Below are positions 44,331 to 54,538 of a stretch of DNA of 64,000 nucleotides, in pieces. Each line of letters begins with the position of its first letter. The first letter of the stretch is position 1. The notes below the pieces were generated by a model that worked only from the letters and a program-made list of their open reading frames with translations, made no database searches and had not been told where the DNA came from. The stretch lies in the NCBI RefSeq assembly GCF_038039535.1, contig NZ_JBBPHP010000001.1:186001-250000 (forward strand), read 5' to 3'. Source of the stretch: Catalinimonas sp038039535. GTDB taxonomy: Bacteria; Bacteroidota; Bacteroidia; Cytophagales; Cyclobacteriaceae. The position numbers were made by a program, and so were the translations under genes.

Positions 44331-45464
44331 ATGAAATTTTCTTACCTATCCTGCTTAATTCTCATTCTACTGTTCCTAAAGCTCTCCACAGCAAATCCTG
44401 CTTATGCTCAGTTGGCAGCAGCCATGCCTGTTTTCGTAAGCGGGGAAGAAGGCTATGCCTGCTTCAGAATACCGGCCATACTTACTACAAAAAGCGGGAC
44501 TTTACTGGCTTTTGCTGAGGGAAGAAAAGGAGGCTGCAGCGATACCGGAGACATTGACCTGCTGCTGAAACGCTCCGAAGATGGAGGCAAAAGCTGGAGT
44601 AGCTTAGCGGTGGTATGGGACGATGGGCAGCATACCTGTGGCAATCCCGCGCCCGTACTGGATGAAGAAAGTGGAGATATTGTGCTCTTGACGACCTGGA
44701 ACAGGGGAGATGATAAAGAATCGGAGATCATTGCGCAAACCAGTACTGATACCAGGCGGGTATTTGTGCTGCGCTCTACCGACGATGGGCAAAGCTGGAC
44801 CAGTCCGAAGGAAATTACCAGCGATGTAAAAAAAGAAAACTGGACCTGGTATGCTACCGGCCCCGGCTCAGGCATACAATTAAGCAAAGGCCCTTACGCT
44901 GGTCGGCTCATGGTGGCCTGCGATCATATAGAGGCAGAGAGCAAAAAATACTATTCGCATGTCATCTATTCGGATGATGGGGGAGAGAGATGGCAATTGG
45001 GAGGAAGCACCCCCCGGGATCAGGTCAATGAATGTGAAGTGGTACAACTCAATGATGGAAAACTGATGCTCAATATGCGGAATTATGACCGTGATCAGCA
45101 TGCCCGCCAGCTGGCTTATAGCGAGGATGGAGGCATGCACTGGGAAAATATGCGCTATGCCCCCGAGCTGATAGAACCTATCTGCCAGGGAGCCATGCTG
45201 CGCTACGATAGGGATGATGAATCCTATGTGCTGTTTTCCAATCCTGCCAGCAAGGAGCAGCGCGTGAATATGACACTCAAGGCGAGCAAAGATGGAGGAA
45301 AAACATGGACGGAGCTAAAGCAGCTATATGCTGGCCCTTCCGCCTATTCTGATCTCACAAGGGTGGGAGCGCATCATGTTGGCATATTATACGAAAGGGG
45401 GGAGGAGCGTGCCTACGAAGGAATATTTTGGGAAACGATAGATATGGAGGAAGTGCTGCCCTGA
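44331..45464 (+). CDS. Exo-alpha-sialidase (GH33-like)
   Basis: 377 residues with a signal peptide (ending NPAYAQ). The FRIP motif (YACFRIPAIL) supplies the first catalytic Arg. Five Asp-boxes (SEDGGKSW, STDDGQSW, SDDGGERW, SEDGGMHW, SKDGGKTW) mark the six-bladed propeller. An acidic pair lies in GCSDTGDID, and the Tyr nucleophile candidate is in GPSAYSDL. It removes terminal sialic acid from glycans outside the cell. No other sialic-acid genes (nan operon) are in the window. A weak terminator follows at 45531-45553. Confidence 0.9.
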   Translation: MKFSYLSCLILILLFLKLSTANPAYAQLAAAMPVFVSGEEGYACFRIPAILTTKSGTLLAFAEGRKGGCSDTGDIDLLLKRSEDGGKSWSSLAVVWDDGQHTCGNPAPVLDEESGDIVLLTTWNRGDDKESEIIAQTSTDTRRVFVLRSTDDGQSWTSPKEITSDVKKENWTWYATGPGSGIQLSKGPYAGRLMVACDHIEAESKKYYSHVIYSDDGGERWQLGGSTPRDQVNECEVVQLNDGKLMLNMRNYDRDQHARQLAYSEDGGMHWENMRYAPELIEPICQGAMLRYDRDDESYVLFSNPASKEQRVNMTLKASKDGGKTWTELKQLYAGPSAYSDLTRVGAHHVGILYERGEERAYEGIFWETIDMEEVLP

Positions 45465-45530
45465 TGTATTTTGAGCTGGCTATATGAAATGAAGGGTGAA
45501 ATCGGTTGGAAAAATAAAGTATGGTAACCT

Positions 45531-45553
45531 AATGAGGGGGGCTTCTGCTCATT
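45531..45553 (+). terminator. Weak terminator after the sialidase
   Basis: Six-base arms AATGAG/CTCATT with an 11-base loop are followed by a T run (45552-45557). The arms are short, so this is tentative. Confidence 0.4.
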
Positions 45554-45755
45554 TTTTATTTCAATAGCATCAGTAAAACAATAATATGACGAATATGAGA
45601 ACATTATTTTGTCAAAATTTACATTTATTTATTGATCTATAGCAGGATAGTGTGTAAACATTTTTAGAATATTCCCGGTTATTTGCTAGTTTAGTAGTTA
45701 ACAAATTTTTATTCCATAGCTTCTATAAGCTTTTTTTTAACTAAATTTTTTTCCA

Positions 45756-46085
45756 ATGAAAACGAAATCCATTTTTTTCTCCCTGATGCTTAGCCTTTTT
45801 GTTTTTTCATCCTTTGGTGCATTTGCTTCTGATGATCCGGTTCCTGAAGAGAAGCAGATGACAGAAAAAGAATATCAGATGGCGCTGGATGTGCTGAAAA
45901 CAAAGGTAGACGACTTAAGAGATGCCAAAAGAGAAGCAGATACGCCTGCCGAACGTAAAGCCTTACGCAAAGAGATTAAGGATGTAAAAAAAGAAGCGCG
46001 TGAGCTAAAGCAACAGGCCTCCGGTGGCATTTACATCGGAGGAGGAGCCCTGATAGTAATTATCCTTCTTCTTATCCTCCTGTAA
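45756..46085 (+). CDS. Small exported coiled-coil protein with C-terminal membrane span
   Basis: 109 residues. A signal peptide (MKTKSIFFSLMLSLFVFSSF, cleaved near FASDD) is followed by a charged helix (residues about 35-85, KTKVDDLRDAKREADTPAER and KEIKDVKKEARELKQQ) and a hydrophobic C-terminus (IYIGGGALIVIILLLILL). The layout resembles small stress or envelope proteins with a tethered coiled coil. No family is recognised. It ends just before the strong terminator at 46116-46147. Confidence 0.7.
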   Translation: MKTKSIFFSLMLSLFVFSSFGAFASDDPVPEEKQMTEKEYQMALDVLKTKVDDLRDAKREADTPAERKALRKEIKDVKKEARELKQQASGGIYIGGGALIVIILLLILL

Positions 46086-46115
46086 GAAAGACAATGTAAC
46101 CCTCTTAAGATGATT

Positions 46116-46147
46116 AAAAGGTATAGAACAGGTCTATACCTTTTTTT
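46116..46147. terminator. Bidirectional terminator between converging genes
   Basis: Perfect 12-base arms AAAAGGTATAGA (46116-46127) and TCTATACCTTTT (46133-46144) with a 5-base loop are followed by T on the plus strand and by a short A-run on the other side. It separates the converging genes at 45756-46085 and 46159-47139. Confidence 0.85.
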
Positions 46148-46158
46148 ATGGCCAAACT

Positions 46159-47139
46159 TTAGCTTTTCATGGCCTGATCTACTGCGCTTTTCATTTTTTG
46201 CAATCCGGTTTTAGCTACTTCCAAAGGGTCCTGCTTCCAATAGTCAGGGTTAAAGAGTTCCAGAGATAATACTTTGGGCGTGCCACTGGCAGCCAGTATC
46301 TGTAGAATCTGGTTGATAGGAGCCACTCCATCCCCGGGATATACACGATCTTTGTCAGCGATACTCTCACGGGGAGGATTGGCCGGATAGTCATTCATAT
46401 GGAAAACCTCAATCGTTTGTCCGCTCAGCATCTGTAAAGCGGTAAATTCAGTTCCTCCTTTATAAAGGTGGTACACATCGGGCAGGATACGTGCTTTGGG
46501 GTGTCCACTTTCCATTGCCACATAGGTGGTTTGTCCAAGACGATGCAGGTTGGCCGAGAATCCCCAGACTTCCAGTTGAGGCATTACGCCCATTTGTTCT
46601 CCCAATTCCAGTAATTGACCGTAGCGATCGGCAGCGGCTAGCAGGTCCAGGCCGGGCTCCTGAGTAGCTCCCGCCGGAGGTGCAGCAATACGAGAGCAGC
46701 CAATCTGCGCCAGCATATCCATTTCTCTCTTGGCCTGCTCAAAGGCATCTGCTCTTACCTTAGGATCATCTACGATCCACTGGGCAAAGCCGATAGCATC
46801 TTCCACTTTAATACCCAGATCGTCAATGCGCTTTTTTACGTCACTGAGCTTGCCACCACCATCCAGATAAGCCTGCATGGTAGGAATCCATACTTCTATG
46901 CCGTCATATCCTGCCTCGGCAGCGACTTCTATTTCTTTTACCAATCCAAGCTTTTTCTCACGGATTGTGCTGGTATTAAGGCAATAGGTAAAGAGATTTT
47001 TCTGTTCATCAGCGGGTGGAGCAGGAGCGGCAGTAGTATTTTGCTCAGATGCAAAAGAGCTACAGCTTTCCAATAGGGAGGAGCCGGCTACTACTCCAAG
47101 GGAAGCCAGTGCCTGACGACGGGAGACTTTCATGGTCAA
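46159..47139 (-). CDS. Tat-exported sugar phosphate isomerase/epimerase-like protein
   Basis: 326 residues. The N-terminus has a twin-arginine signal (VSRRQALASLGVVAGSSL) with a lipobox-like LESC, so it may be a Tat lipoprotein. The rest is a TIM barrel of the AP-endonuclease 2/xylose isomerase-like family (GYDGIEVWIP, PDVYHLYKGGTEF, VFHMNDYPANP, GDGVAPINQIL), with metal-binding His/Glu in the usual places. Members isomerise or epimerise sugars or sugar acids. Divergent from the nitrilase-like gene, which also has a Tat-like signal. Confidence 0.88.
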   Translation of the reverse strand: MTMKVSRRQALASLGVVAGSSLLESCSSFASEQNTTAAPAPPADEQKNLFTYCLNTSTIREKKLGLVKEIEVAAEAGYDGIEVWIPTMQAYLDGGGKLSDVKKRIDDLGIKVEDAIGFAQWIVDDPKVRADAFEQAKREMDMLAQIGCSRIAAPPAGATQEPGLDLLAAADRYGQLLELGEQMGVMPQLEVWGFSANLHRLGQTTYVAMESGHPKARILPDVYHLYKGGTEFTALQMLSGQTIEVFHMNDYPANPPRESIADKDRVYPGDGVAPINQILQILAASGTPKVLSLELFNPDYWKQDPLEVAKTGLQKMKSAVDQAMKS

Positions 47140-47213
47140 GAGTTTTATAGGTTATTTTTAGTGTGCTGCATGAAAAATATATAAATTATAATACTACAAC
47201 AAATAGAAGCCTG

Positions 47214-48257
47214 ATGAACCGAAGGAATTTTATCAATAAGTCGGCAGCTGCCCTGGGGAGTGTTAGTCTGGTAAGTCAATTTGCCTATGCTAAACCTAAA
47301 TACCATACGCCTGAAAAAGTTCCTAAGCTTAATCGCCTTCCCCGTGAGATTTGGGTTGCTGCCCTTACCCAGCAGGGTATAGCAGGGGATAGCCTGGAAG
47401 AAGTGGTACAAAGTGCTGTACGCAAAATGGAGTCGGTAAGCAGTTATGAGCCAGATATTATTTGTTTGCCTGAATACTTTCATGTGCAGGGCCTCCGAAA
47501 CAATCCATTATCAATAAAAGAAGCCTCAGAAGTACCTATTGGCAAGCTAACTCAACCGCTGGCAGATTTTGCCCTGCGGCAGCAGTGCTATGTAATTGCT
47601 CCCGTATTTACGCAGGAGAAAGGAAACTGCTATAATGCTGCGGTGCTGATTGATCGCGCTGGTAAAATGGTGGGAGAATACCGTAAAGCCAGGCCGACCG
47701 AAAGTGAAATTAAAGGTGGGGTAACCCCCGGTCATCTGGATCCACCAGTTTTTGAAACAGACTTTGGCAAGATCGGCATACAGATCTGCTTTGATATAGA
47801 ATGGTTAGAGGGTTGGCAGAAGTTACAGGAAAAAGGCGCAGAGATTGTCTTTTGGCCCTCTGCTTTTGCAGGAGGCAGAAAAGTGAATACCATGGCAATG
47901 TGGCATAAGTACTATGTGGTTTCCAGCACCCAAAAGAATACCACCAAAATATGCAAACCTACGGGAGAAGAATTGGCCTGGAGTGGAAATTACAGCCAGT
48001 GGGGGGTATGCGCACCTCTCAATCTTGAGCAAGCCGTACTCCATAGCTGGCCTTATTCACTCAAGTTTCCTGAAATCCATAAAAAATATGGTAATCAGGT
48101 ATATACCTATACCTTACATGAAGAAGAAATATCAATTATTGAGAGTAGACACCCGGATATCAAAATCGCGGATGTACTACAGGAATTTGAGATTCCTACC
48201 TTTGAACAGTTTAAGCACAGCGCAGAAATAGCCCAGCAAAAGGAGCGGAGTATATGA
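47214..48257 (+). CDS. Exported carbon-nitrogen hydrolase (nitrilase superfamily)
   Basis: 347 residues from the ATG at 47214 (a GTG at 47163 would add 17 residues). MNRRNFINKSAAALGSVSLV is a Tat-type signal. The catalytic triad is visible: Glu in CLPEYFH, Lys in YRKARPTE and Cys in IQICFDIEW. The family hydrolyses nitriles or amides; the substrate is not deducible. Converges with the T9SS type B protein at 48288-51167 with a 30-base gap. Confidence 0.86.
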   Translation: MNRRNFINKSAAALGSVSLVSQFAYAKPKYHTPEKVPKLNRLPREIWVAALTQQGIAGDSLEEVVQSAVRKMESVSSYEPDIICLPEYFHVQGLRNNPLSIKEASEVPIGKLTQPLADFALRQQCYVIAPVFTQEKGNCYNAAVLIDRAGKMVGEYRKARPTESEIKGGVTPGHLDPPVFETDFGKIGIQICFDIEWLEGWQKLQEKGAEIVFWPSAFAGGRKVNTMAMWHKYYVVSSTQKNTTKICKPTGEELAWSGNYSQWGVCAPLNLEQAVLHSWPYSLKFPEIHKKYGNQVYTYTLHEEEISIIESRHPDIKIADVLQEFEIPTFEQFKHSAEIAQQKERSI

Positions 48258-48287
48258 TTTTGCTAATGAGGAATGCCTTTTGGGAAC

Positions 48288-51167
48288 TCACTCAATAACA
48301 TGAACCCATCCTTTAAGGCTCTTTTTGTTTTTGAGCGTAGTGAAGTAATAAAAATACACTGCTTCAGGCAGGCCAATCGCGTTCCAATCATTAGCATATT
48401 GTAGCTTCCGATAAACTAAGCGGCCATTTCTATCAAATATCTGTAGTTCGTTTTGATGATACAGTTCCAGATTACTGATGACAAAAAAGTCATTTTTACC
48501 GTCGCCATTGGGAGTGATTACATTAGGAATAAAAATGGGATGATCATATGAAAGACATACTTCATTTGACGAGGATGTATATTCAGAAGTGTTTGAAATA
48601 GCTTTCACATAAAAGCAGTGATCAAAGCCATCATTTAATGTATTCAGAAGCTCTTTTAAATGCTGGCTGCTTCCTTGCAATTCAAAGTTTTCTGATTCGT
48701 CCAATTTGCGGTACAATTCATACGTTTTCACGCCCTCATCCCAACCCACATAAGAATTCCAGCTAAGTTCTATTTGCTTCTCCCCCTCATGTATTGCTGC
48801 TGATAATACAATATTGTGATGCACTTTTGACTCTACTGCTTCTCCACAGATATTATATCCCTGAATTTTATATGCATAAATTAGCTGGCCTACCGAAGCT
48901 TCGAGAATAGTGATCTGAGTCTCTTCTGAATTCAGCGGAGCTACTTCTTCCCATGCAGCCTGTACTTCACCAGCTTCTCTTCTCAACAGTTTAAAGTCTT
49001 CCTCAAAAAAAGCCTGGTGGTTAATCAGGTAATTGAATTGAATGGCTTCAGCTGCCTGAGGTACGGCCGAAATGGACAGAAGCTCTACATTTGAGCTTCC
49101 AAAAGCTCTGGGGTTCACAATCGTCAGGGTATCGGACCGACCAAAACAGATTTCCAGTTCTGTATTTACGCTTTCTTCAATCCATAGCTTACCATAAGGG
49201 CTTTCTTCATGCCATGCTACCTTCACCTGCTCACTTCCCTGCCCTTCAATAATTTCTCCATTGATAATTTGCCACTCATACACTGAACCATTGGTGGGTA
49301 ATATGCTATAGATGTGGTAGGGACTATCACAATCTAAGGTATCTGGACCATTGGGTGTCTCAGTATCCAGTTGTTTAAAGATTTTAACGCTAAAATCCGG
49401 GACAATATCTTCACAGCCATAACTGTTGACGGAGAGCAGTTTCACTTTGGCATCCAAATTACTTTCTCCCCAGTTTACGAATATACTATCTGTACCCTGA
49501 CCAGCTATAATTTCTCCTCCCTCCACCGACCATTGCAAATCGGAGCTATGAATATCTTCCACCCAGTATGCTACTTCCTGCACACCCGGACATACCGATT
49601 TGCTACCCCGGATTGTCAATGCGTAGGCGGGTAACACAATAAGCTTCATAGAGTCATATTCACTACAACCGTATTGGTTAGTAATTTTTAAAAGATAAGT
49701 TGTTGTATCTGGTGCCAGGTTTGGTGTATTGGGCAATGTAAATGTTGGGCCAGCGCCCTGAAATTTTTGAGAAGTTTTGGTATTTGTCCATTCGTAAGTA
49801 AAAGCTGAGCTTACTGGCAGAGCGCTGAGTTTGACCGGTGTTCCAGGACAAGCTATTATTTCTTCATCTTCTACTTCAGGCCAGATATCATTTTCCTGTC
49901 TGAAAAAGAAAGCCGGAAAAGTAGGCAGTATTCCCGGCCACTCCGAAAAAGTAATCGCTTTGTAGACAAAATCCGGATCATTACAAGAATTAGGCTGGTT
50001 GATCACTGATAAAAACTCCTTATCCGTACCAATCACGATCTTTCCATCAGGACTAAGCTGTAACCTTCCGATAATACCAGAATTGGTAGCGGGGTAGTCA
50101 TAAATTTTTGTACGGGAATCTTCAAAAAGCTGCTGATTGGGTGCTCTAAGGTCGTACCTAACCAAGGAAGCATAGTTGGTGATGTTTTGCGCAGAAGTAT
50201 TCACTATGCTATCCTCTATAACATATAGATTTTTGCTGTCAGGAGAAAACTCATAAAAGTAGGTAAAAACATATCTAACGTAAGGATAAGAATTTTCCTC
50301 CTGTCGATCATCTCTCTTGATCAATTCGTATCTCAGGTTAAAGAGTCCTGTCTCATTATCAAAGTGATATAGTTCCAGATAACTGCTATCATACATATCT
50401 CTACCCATCACAAGGTATCGATTATCAGGAGAAGCTTTGATATGGAAATGCCCGCCTCCGCTATCTCTGATCAAGGGAGTAATCGCCGGGATATCACTTA
50501 TCCCTTCGGAGGTGATTTGATAAGCGTACAAAGCAGCTGCTCCAAAACCTCCCAGCGTGATCAGCCAGTAAGATTTACCATCAGATGCTTCATAAATCGC
50601 CAGTGCATCACTCATACCATCAGTGAGCACTCTATTTTTAAATATAACTGTCCCCTTACCGTTGTTGGCAGTTACATCTACTAGAGAGTAATGAACAGTC
50701 CAGTCATTGTTAGAAAGCTCAGGATTAGTAAGACCAAACTCAGTGATAAAATTGTAGTACAGATGATCACTACCCGGTTTGGGTATGATGTAAGAAGTCT
50801 GGGTTGATCTCCCCCCTTCACCATAATAGCTGCCAGCGCCGTTTTCCATAACTTCCTGCTGGCTGTTGTAAAAAGTACGCCCATAGGTATAAAACAGCAG
50901 GTTTCCTAAAGAGTCTGAAATGCTTGCCTGGAACTGACCATTATTAGTCCAATTGTAAGGATAAATTTTCGGTTGAAGAGGTTTCTGATTAAAATCCAAA
51001 TAACCTCCCGGACTCAAAAACCAATGATTAGCCTCTTGCTGTGCCGAGCCTGGAGATACCCAAAAAGCGGTTAAACAAATGATGATAAAAACTCGAGGGC
51101 ACATAATTACCCTGAGAAAAACCATGTCAATATATTGGCGATAGCTTTTGGCCCAATTGCATCTCAT
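48288..51167 (-). CDS. Large exported protein with T9SS type B (CHU-like) sorting domain
   Basis: 959 residues; starts further downstream, at 51125 or 51104, would put the signal peptide nearer the N-terminus (the VFIIICLTAFW stretch ends SPGSAQ). The N-terminal half resembles a beta-propeller of gliding-associated proteins (LSPDGKIVIGTDKEFLSV). PKD-like domains follow (SVCPGVQEVAYWVED, DGSVYEWQIING-type), then a fibronectin-like part. The last 90 residues (FIPNVITPNGDGKNDFFVIS ... RLVYRKLQYANDW ... AVYFYYFT) form the type B C-terminal domain. It should be exported by T9SS to the surface. Ligand unknown. Confidence 0.88.
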   Translation of the reverse strand: MRCNWAKSYRQYIDMVFLRVIMCPRVFIIICLTAFWVSPGSAQQEANHWFLSPGGYLDFNQKPLQPKIYPYNWTNNGQFQASISDSLGNLLFYTYGRTFYNSQQEVMENGAGSYYGEGGRSTQTSYIIPKPGSDHLYYNFITEFGLTNPELSNNDWTVHYSLVDVTANNGKGTVIFKNRVLTDGMSDALAIYEASDGKSYWLITLGGFGAAALYAYQITSEGISDIPAITPLIRDSGGGHFHIKASPDNRYLVMGRDMYDSSYLELYHFDNETGLFNLRYELIKRDDRQEENSYPYVRYVFTYFYEFSPDSKNLYVIEDSIVNTSAQNITNYASLVRYDLRAPNQQLFEDSRTKIYDYPATNSGIIGRLQLSPDGKIVIGTDKEFLSVINQPNSCNDPDFVYKAITFSEWPGILPTFPAFFFRQENDIWPEVEDEEIIACPGTPVKLSALPVSSAFTYEWTNTKTSQKFQGAGPTFTLPNTPNLAPDTTTYLLKITNQYGCSEYDSMKLIVLPAYALTIRGSKSVCPGVQEVAYWVEDIHSSDLQWSVEGGEIIAGQGTDSIFVNWGESNLDAKVKLLSVNSYGCEDIVPDFSVKIFKQLDTETPNGPDTLDCDSPYHIYSILPTNGSVYEWQIINGEIIEGQGSEQVKVAWHEESPYGKLWIEESVNTELEICFGRSDTLTIVNPRAFGSSNVELLSISAVPQAAEAIQFNYLINHQAFFEEDFKLLRREAGEVQAAWEEVAPLNSEETQITILEASVGQLIYAYKIQGYNICGEAVESKVHHNIVLSAAIHEGEKQIELSWNSYVGWDEGVKTYELYRKLDESENFELQGSSQHLKELLNTLNDGFDHCFYVKAISNTSEYTSSSNEVCLSYDHPIFIPNVITPNGDGKNDFFVISNLELYHQNELQIFDRNGRLVYRKLQYANDWNAIGLPEAVYFYYFTTLKNKKSLKGWVHVIE

Positions 51168-51270
51168 AGATACAATTTATCGCTTTTTTATATGACTATA
51201 AGATGGTATAGCACAAAATATTTATGCAAAAAAGTCAATAATTAAAACATAAATAGCAAATATTCACATC

Positions 51271-52800
51271 TTATACTATCTCAGCCAGCGTTGCTTTCAC
51301 TCCTTTTTGCACAAATTCGCCCAGATAATGCTTCACCCTGGCAGCAAAATCTCCCATGTTTTTTAAGTCCTGTTCCCAGATTTGATAAAGAAGGATTTTA
51401 TCCACTACATTATTCACTAATACGGGATCGTTGAGGTCAGCGTCCATCCAGAGTTGATAAAAGTAATCTGCCTGATCGTCATTGATGGGATAGTCGTGAC
51501 CCTTAAACTCACCATAATATTTCCCATCTTCCTTTTTTACCGGACGTAGAAACATCAGATAAGCAGCGAAGCCAGCACACATCAACTCGGGCGCATGGCC
51601 ATATTTATCATAGTAGCGCTTAAAAGTAAGACCATTGCGCATATTCATTTTAGAAGAGTACTGTAGGGTAATACTGATGAGCTTATGGTTGAGAAAAGGA
51701 TTACGGAAACGGTCCAGCACATCTTCAGCAAATTCCATCGCCATTTTTTGGTCAATCTCCAGCGTAGGAACAATCTCCTGCTTGATCACTTTGCTGATAA
51801 ATGGTGACATTACCTCATCTTCCATACAATCGTACACAGTTTCCAAAGCACAGAGGTAGCCCGCTGCCACACTGATGGTATGTCCGCCATTAAGAATACG
51901 GAGTTTTCGCTCTCTGTATGGGGTAATGTCTTCGCTAATGATGATGCCTTCGTCTGTCGCCAGCCAGGGAGCCTTGGCAAGAATCTTTTCCTTATCACCT
52001 TCTACAGCAAAGAGGCGGTAAACCTCACTTACGGTGAGCAGTTGGTCTTCAAATCCTAGTTCTTCCTCTATTTTTTGCTGCTTGGCCTCTTCCGGTTCTC
52101 CCGGTACGATGCGGTCTACCAGTGTATTACAAAAAATATTGTGCTCTTTGATCCAGTCCGTAAAATCGCTGCCCAGACGATTGATCACTGCCAGTTCAAG
52201 CACGATGTCTTTCAGTTTACTGCCATTATCCAAAATCAACTCGGTAGGTAAAATCAGCATACCGCTGTCTGCTGAGCCTCCTAAAGTGGTAAAGCGCTCA
52301 TAAAGAAAAGCAGTAAGTTTACCCGGGAAAGATTGAGGGGGATTTGCCTTCAGGTCATCGTCTTTCTGCAAAGTAATTCCGATCTCAGTAGTATTGGAAA
52401 TGACCGTACTAACTTCAGGATTACGAGCGTAAGCTAATATGTCCTGCCAATGATCAGCAGCAGGTAGCGCTTTGCTGATGGCTGCGTTAACTATATATTC
52501 TTTTACAGTTTCCCCTTTGGCAAATCCTTCCACACAAAGCGTAAAAAGACCGTCCTGTTCATTGAAGCGGGTGCTCCTGCCCGATTTGGTATTATTGACA
52601 ATCACGGTGCGCCCATCAAACTTTCCTTCTCTTTGGGCTTTGTCAATGAAAAAATCAATCAGGCCTCTCAGTAGAGCACCGGAGCCAAACTGGACAATCT
52701 TATCAGGAGATTGAATTTGACCTTTGCTGGGTAGATGTAGTTTTTCGTTAGGTTTTACTTCGGATTTAAGTGCAAGTTGCTGATTCAAACGCTCAGACAT
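51271..52800 (-). CDS. uxaB: Tagaturonate reductase
   Basis: 509 residues. Converts tagaturonate to altronate with NADH, the second step of galacturonate breakdown. The N-terminus has the nucleotide-binding segment IVQFGSGALLRGLIDF, followed by VIVNNTKSGRS and STVISNTTEIGI, and the mannitol-dehydrogenase-like C-terminal domain (LNGGHTISVAAGYL ... RFRNPFLNHKLISI). It lies 30 bases after altronate dehydratase, so one transcript covers both steps. The uronate isomerase uxaC and a transporter are not in the window. Confidence 0.93.
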   Translation of the reverse strand: MSERLNQQLALKSEVKPNEKLHLPSKGQIQSPDKIVQFGSGALLRGLIDFFIDKAQREGKFDGRTVIVNNTKSGRSTRFNEQDGLFTLCVEGFAKGETVKEYIVNAAISKALPAADHWQDILAYARNPEVSTVISNTTEIGITLQKDDDLKANPPQSFPGKLTAFLYERFTTLGGSADSGMLILPTELILDNGSKLKDIVLELAVINRLGSDFTDWIKEHNIFCNTLVDRIVPGEPEEAKQQKIEEELGFEDQLLTVSEVYRLFAVEGDKEKILAKAPWLATDEGIIISEDITPYRERKLRILNGGHTISVAAGYLCALETVYDCMEDEVMSPFISKVIKQEIVPTLEIDQKMAMEFAEDVLDRFRNPFLNHKLISITLQYSSKMNMRNGLTFKRYYDKYGHAPELMCAGFAAYLMFLRPVKKEDGKYYGEFKGHDYPINDDQADYFYQLWMDADLNDPVLVNNVVDKILLYQIWEQDLKNMGDFAARVKHYLGEFVQKGVKATLAEIV

Positions 52801-52830
52801 AGTCAGGTTGTTTTGATATGAAAAAATGAA

Positions 52831-54483
52831 TTATAAAGAAACGCCTCGCTTCCAGGGGATAAAATCATCCTGCCCGATGGCTACGGCTTTAGGGGTATAA
52901 GTGCCACTGGCGGTACGAATGATAAAATCCAGAATCTCTTCTCCTTTACTATTGATGGTATCCTCTCCGCTAATTACTGTACCTGCATTGATATCTATGA
53001 TATCTTCCATACGCTTGGCTAGTACCGTATTACTGGAGATTTTAAGGGTAGGGGCGACAGGATTACCAGTAGGTGTACCCAGACCAGTAGTAAAGAGAAT
53101 GATAGAAGCACCGGAGCCCGCTAAGCCGGTAGTAGATTCTACATCATTACCAGGAGTACATAGCAAATTTAAGCCGTTTTTGGTGACCGGTTCGGTATAA
53201 TCCAGTACATCTACTACAGGAGAAGTACCTCCTTTTTTTGCCGCTCCGGCGGATTTGATGGCATCGGTAATGAGACCATCTTTGATATTGCCGGGAGAAG
53301 GGTTGGCGTCAAAACCACTGCCCACCGCTTCTGCACTGGCGCTATAAGCCCGCATAATGCTGATAAACTTTTCGGCGGTAGCGTCATCAACACATCGGTC
53401 GGTAAGTTCCTGCTCCACACCGTTGAGTTCAGGAAATTCAGAGAGTATAACTGATCCTCCCAACGCTACCAGAAGGTCAGCGGCATGTCCTACAGAAGGA
53501 TTGGCAGAAATTCCGGAAAAGCCATCTGAACCGCCACATTCCAGGCCAACCACCAATTTACTCAGCGGGGCAGGCTTACGTTCTATTTTGTTAGCCTCAG
53601 TCAAGCCTACAAAAGTTTTTTTGATGGCTTCGCTGATAAATTCCCTTTCAGATTTACTTTTCTGCTGCTCCATGATGTAGAGCGGCTTACTGAAGTTAGC
53701 GTCACGTTTCTTGATTTCTTCCTGTAGGATTTTAACCTCGGCATTCTGACATCCCAGGCTAAGTACGGTAGCTCCGGCTACGTTAGGATGGGTGATATAG
53801 CCGGCAAAGAGGGCACAGAGCGTATTGGCATCGGCACGTGTACCTCCGCAACCACCTTCGTGGGTTAGAAATTTGACACCATCTACGTTAGGGAAGGTAC
53901 GCTTGCTCTCCATCTCCTCGGCAGTGACTACAATTTCGGTAGTGAGCAAATCATCAGAAGATGCTCCGTGTTGGTGTTTTGAGATAAGCGATTGAATATC
54001 AAAATCTACGGTACGGGTGCGGTCATAGCCCAGATCTTTCACCAAAGCCTCCCGGATGACATCGATATTACGATTTTCGCAGAATACCAGAGGAATAAAC
54101 AGCCAGTAGTTAGCTACGCCCACCTGTCCATTCTCCCGATGATACCCCATAAACTGTTTTTCTTTCCAGGAGGAAACTCTAGGGGCGTTCCAGTCTGCTT
54201 TTCTTTTGCCAAGAGAGAAGGTATTGGCCTCATGTTTTACATTTCCCACCGTGATCGCTTCTCCTTTTGTAATCGGTTGCATAGCTTTGCCAACCAATAC
54301 CCCGTACATATAGATTTTATCTCCGACCTTGAGATCCTGTGTTACAAATTTATGCTTGGGAGGGATGTCGCCGTGGATTTCGTAAGTTTCGCCCTCAAGC
54401 TCAACCACTTCTCCATCACTTAAATTATCCAGGGCCACGATCAGGTTGTCGTCGGGATGTATTTTTAGAATCTTATTCCGCAT
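52831..54483 (-). CDS. uxaA: Altronate dehydratase
   Basis: 550 residues. Dehydrates altronate to 2-keto-3-deoxygluconate, the third step of galacturonate catabolism. An N-terminal SAF-type domain (about 1-100, KIYMYGVLVGKAMQPITKG) is joined to the catalytic part with GYHRENGQVGVANYW, THEGGCGGTRADANTLC, GLECGGSDGFSGI and LLCTPGNDVESTTGLAGSG. Cys residues in CGG motifs are candidate iron ligands. It is a single polypeptide, as in most Bacteroidota. It is followed by uxaB. Confidence 0.95.
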   Translation of the reverse strand: MRNKILKIHPDDNLIVALDNLSDGEVVELEGETYEIHGDIPPKHKFVTQDLKVGDKIYMYGVLVGKAMQPITKGEAITVGNVKHEANTFSLGKRKADWNAPRVSSWKEKQFMGYHRENGQVGVANYWLFIPLVFCENRNIDVIREALVKDLGYDRTRTVDFDIQSLISKHQHGASSDDLLTTEIVVTAEEMESKRTFPNVDGVKFLTHEGGCGGTRADANTLCALFAGYITHPNVAGATVLSLGCQNAEVKILQEEIKKRDANFSKPLYIMEQQKSKSEREFISEAIKKTFVGLTEANKIERKPAPLSKLVVGLECGGSDGFSGISANPSVGHAADLLVALGGSVILSEFPELNGVEQELTDRCVDDATAEKFISIMRAYSASAEAVGSGFDANPSPGNIKDGLITDAIKSAGAAKKGGTSPVVDVLDYTEPVTKNGLNLLCTPGNDVESTTGLAGSGASIILFTTGLGTPTGNPVAPTLKISSNTVLAKRMEDIIDINAGTVISGEDTINSKGEEILDFIIRTASGTYTPKAVAIGQDDFIPWKRGVSL

Positions 54484-54538
54484 AAAGATTATTGGTTAGG
54501 ACTACTGTTCAAAATTAATCAATTTTTAGACAATAGTT

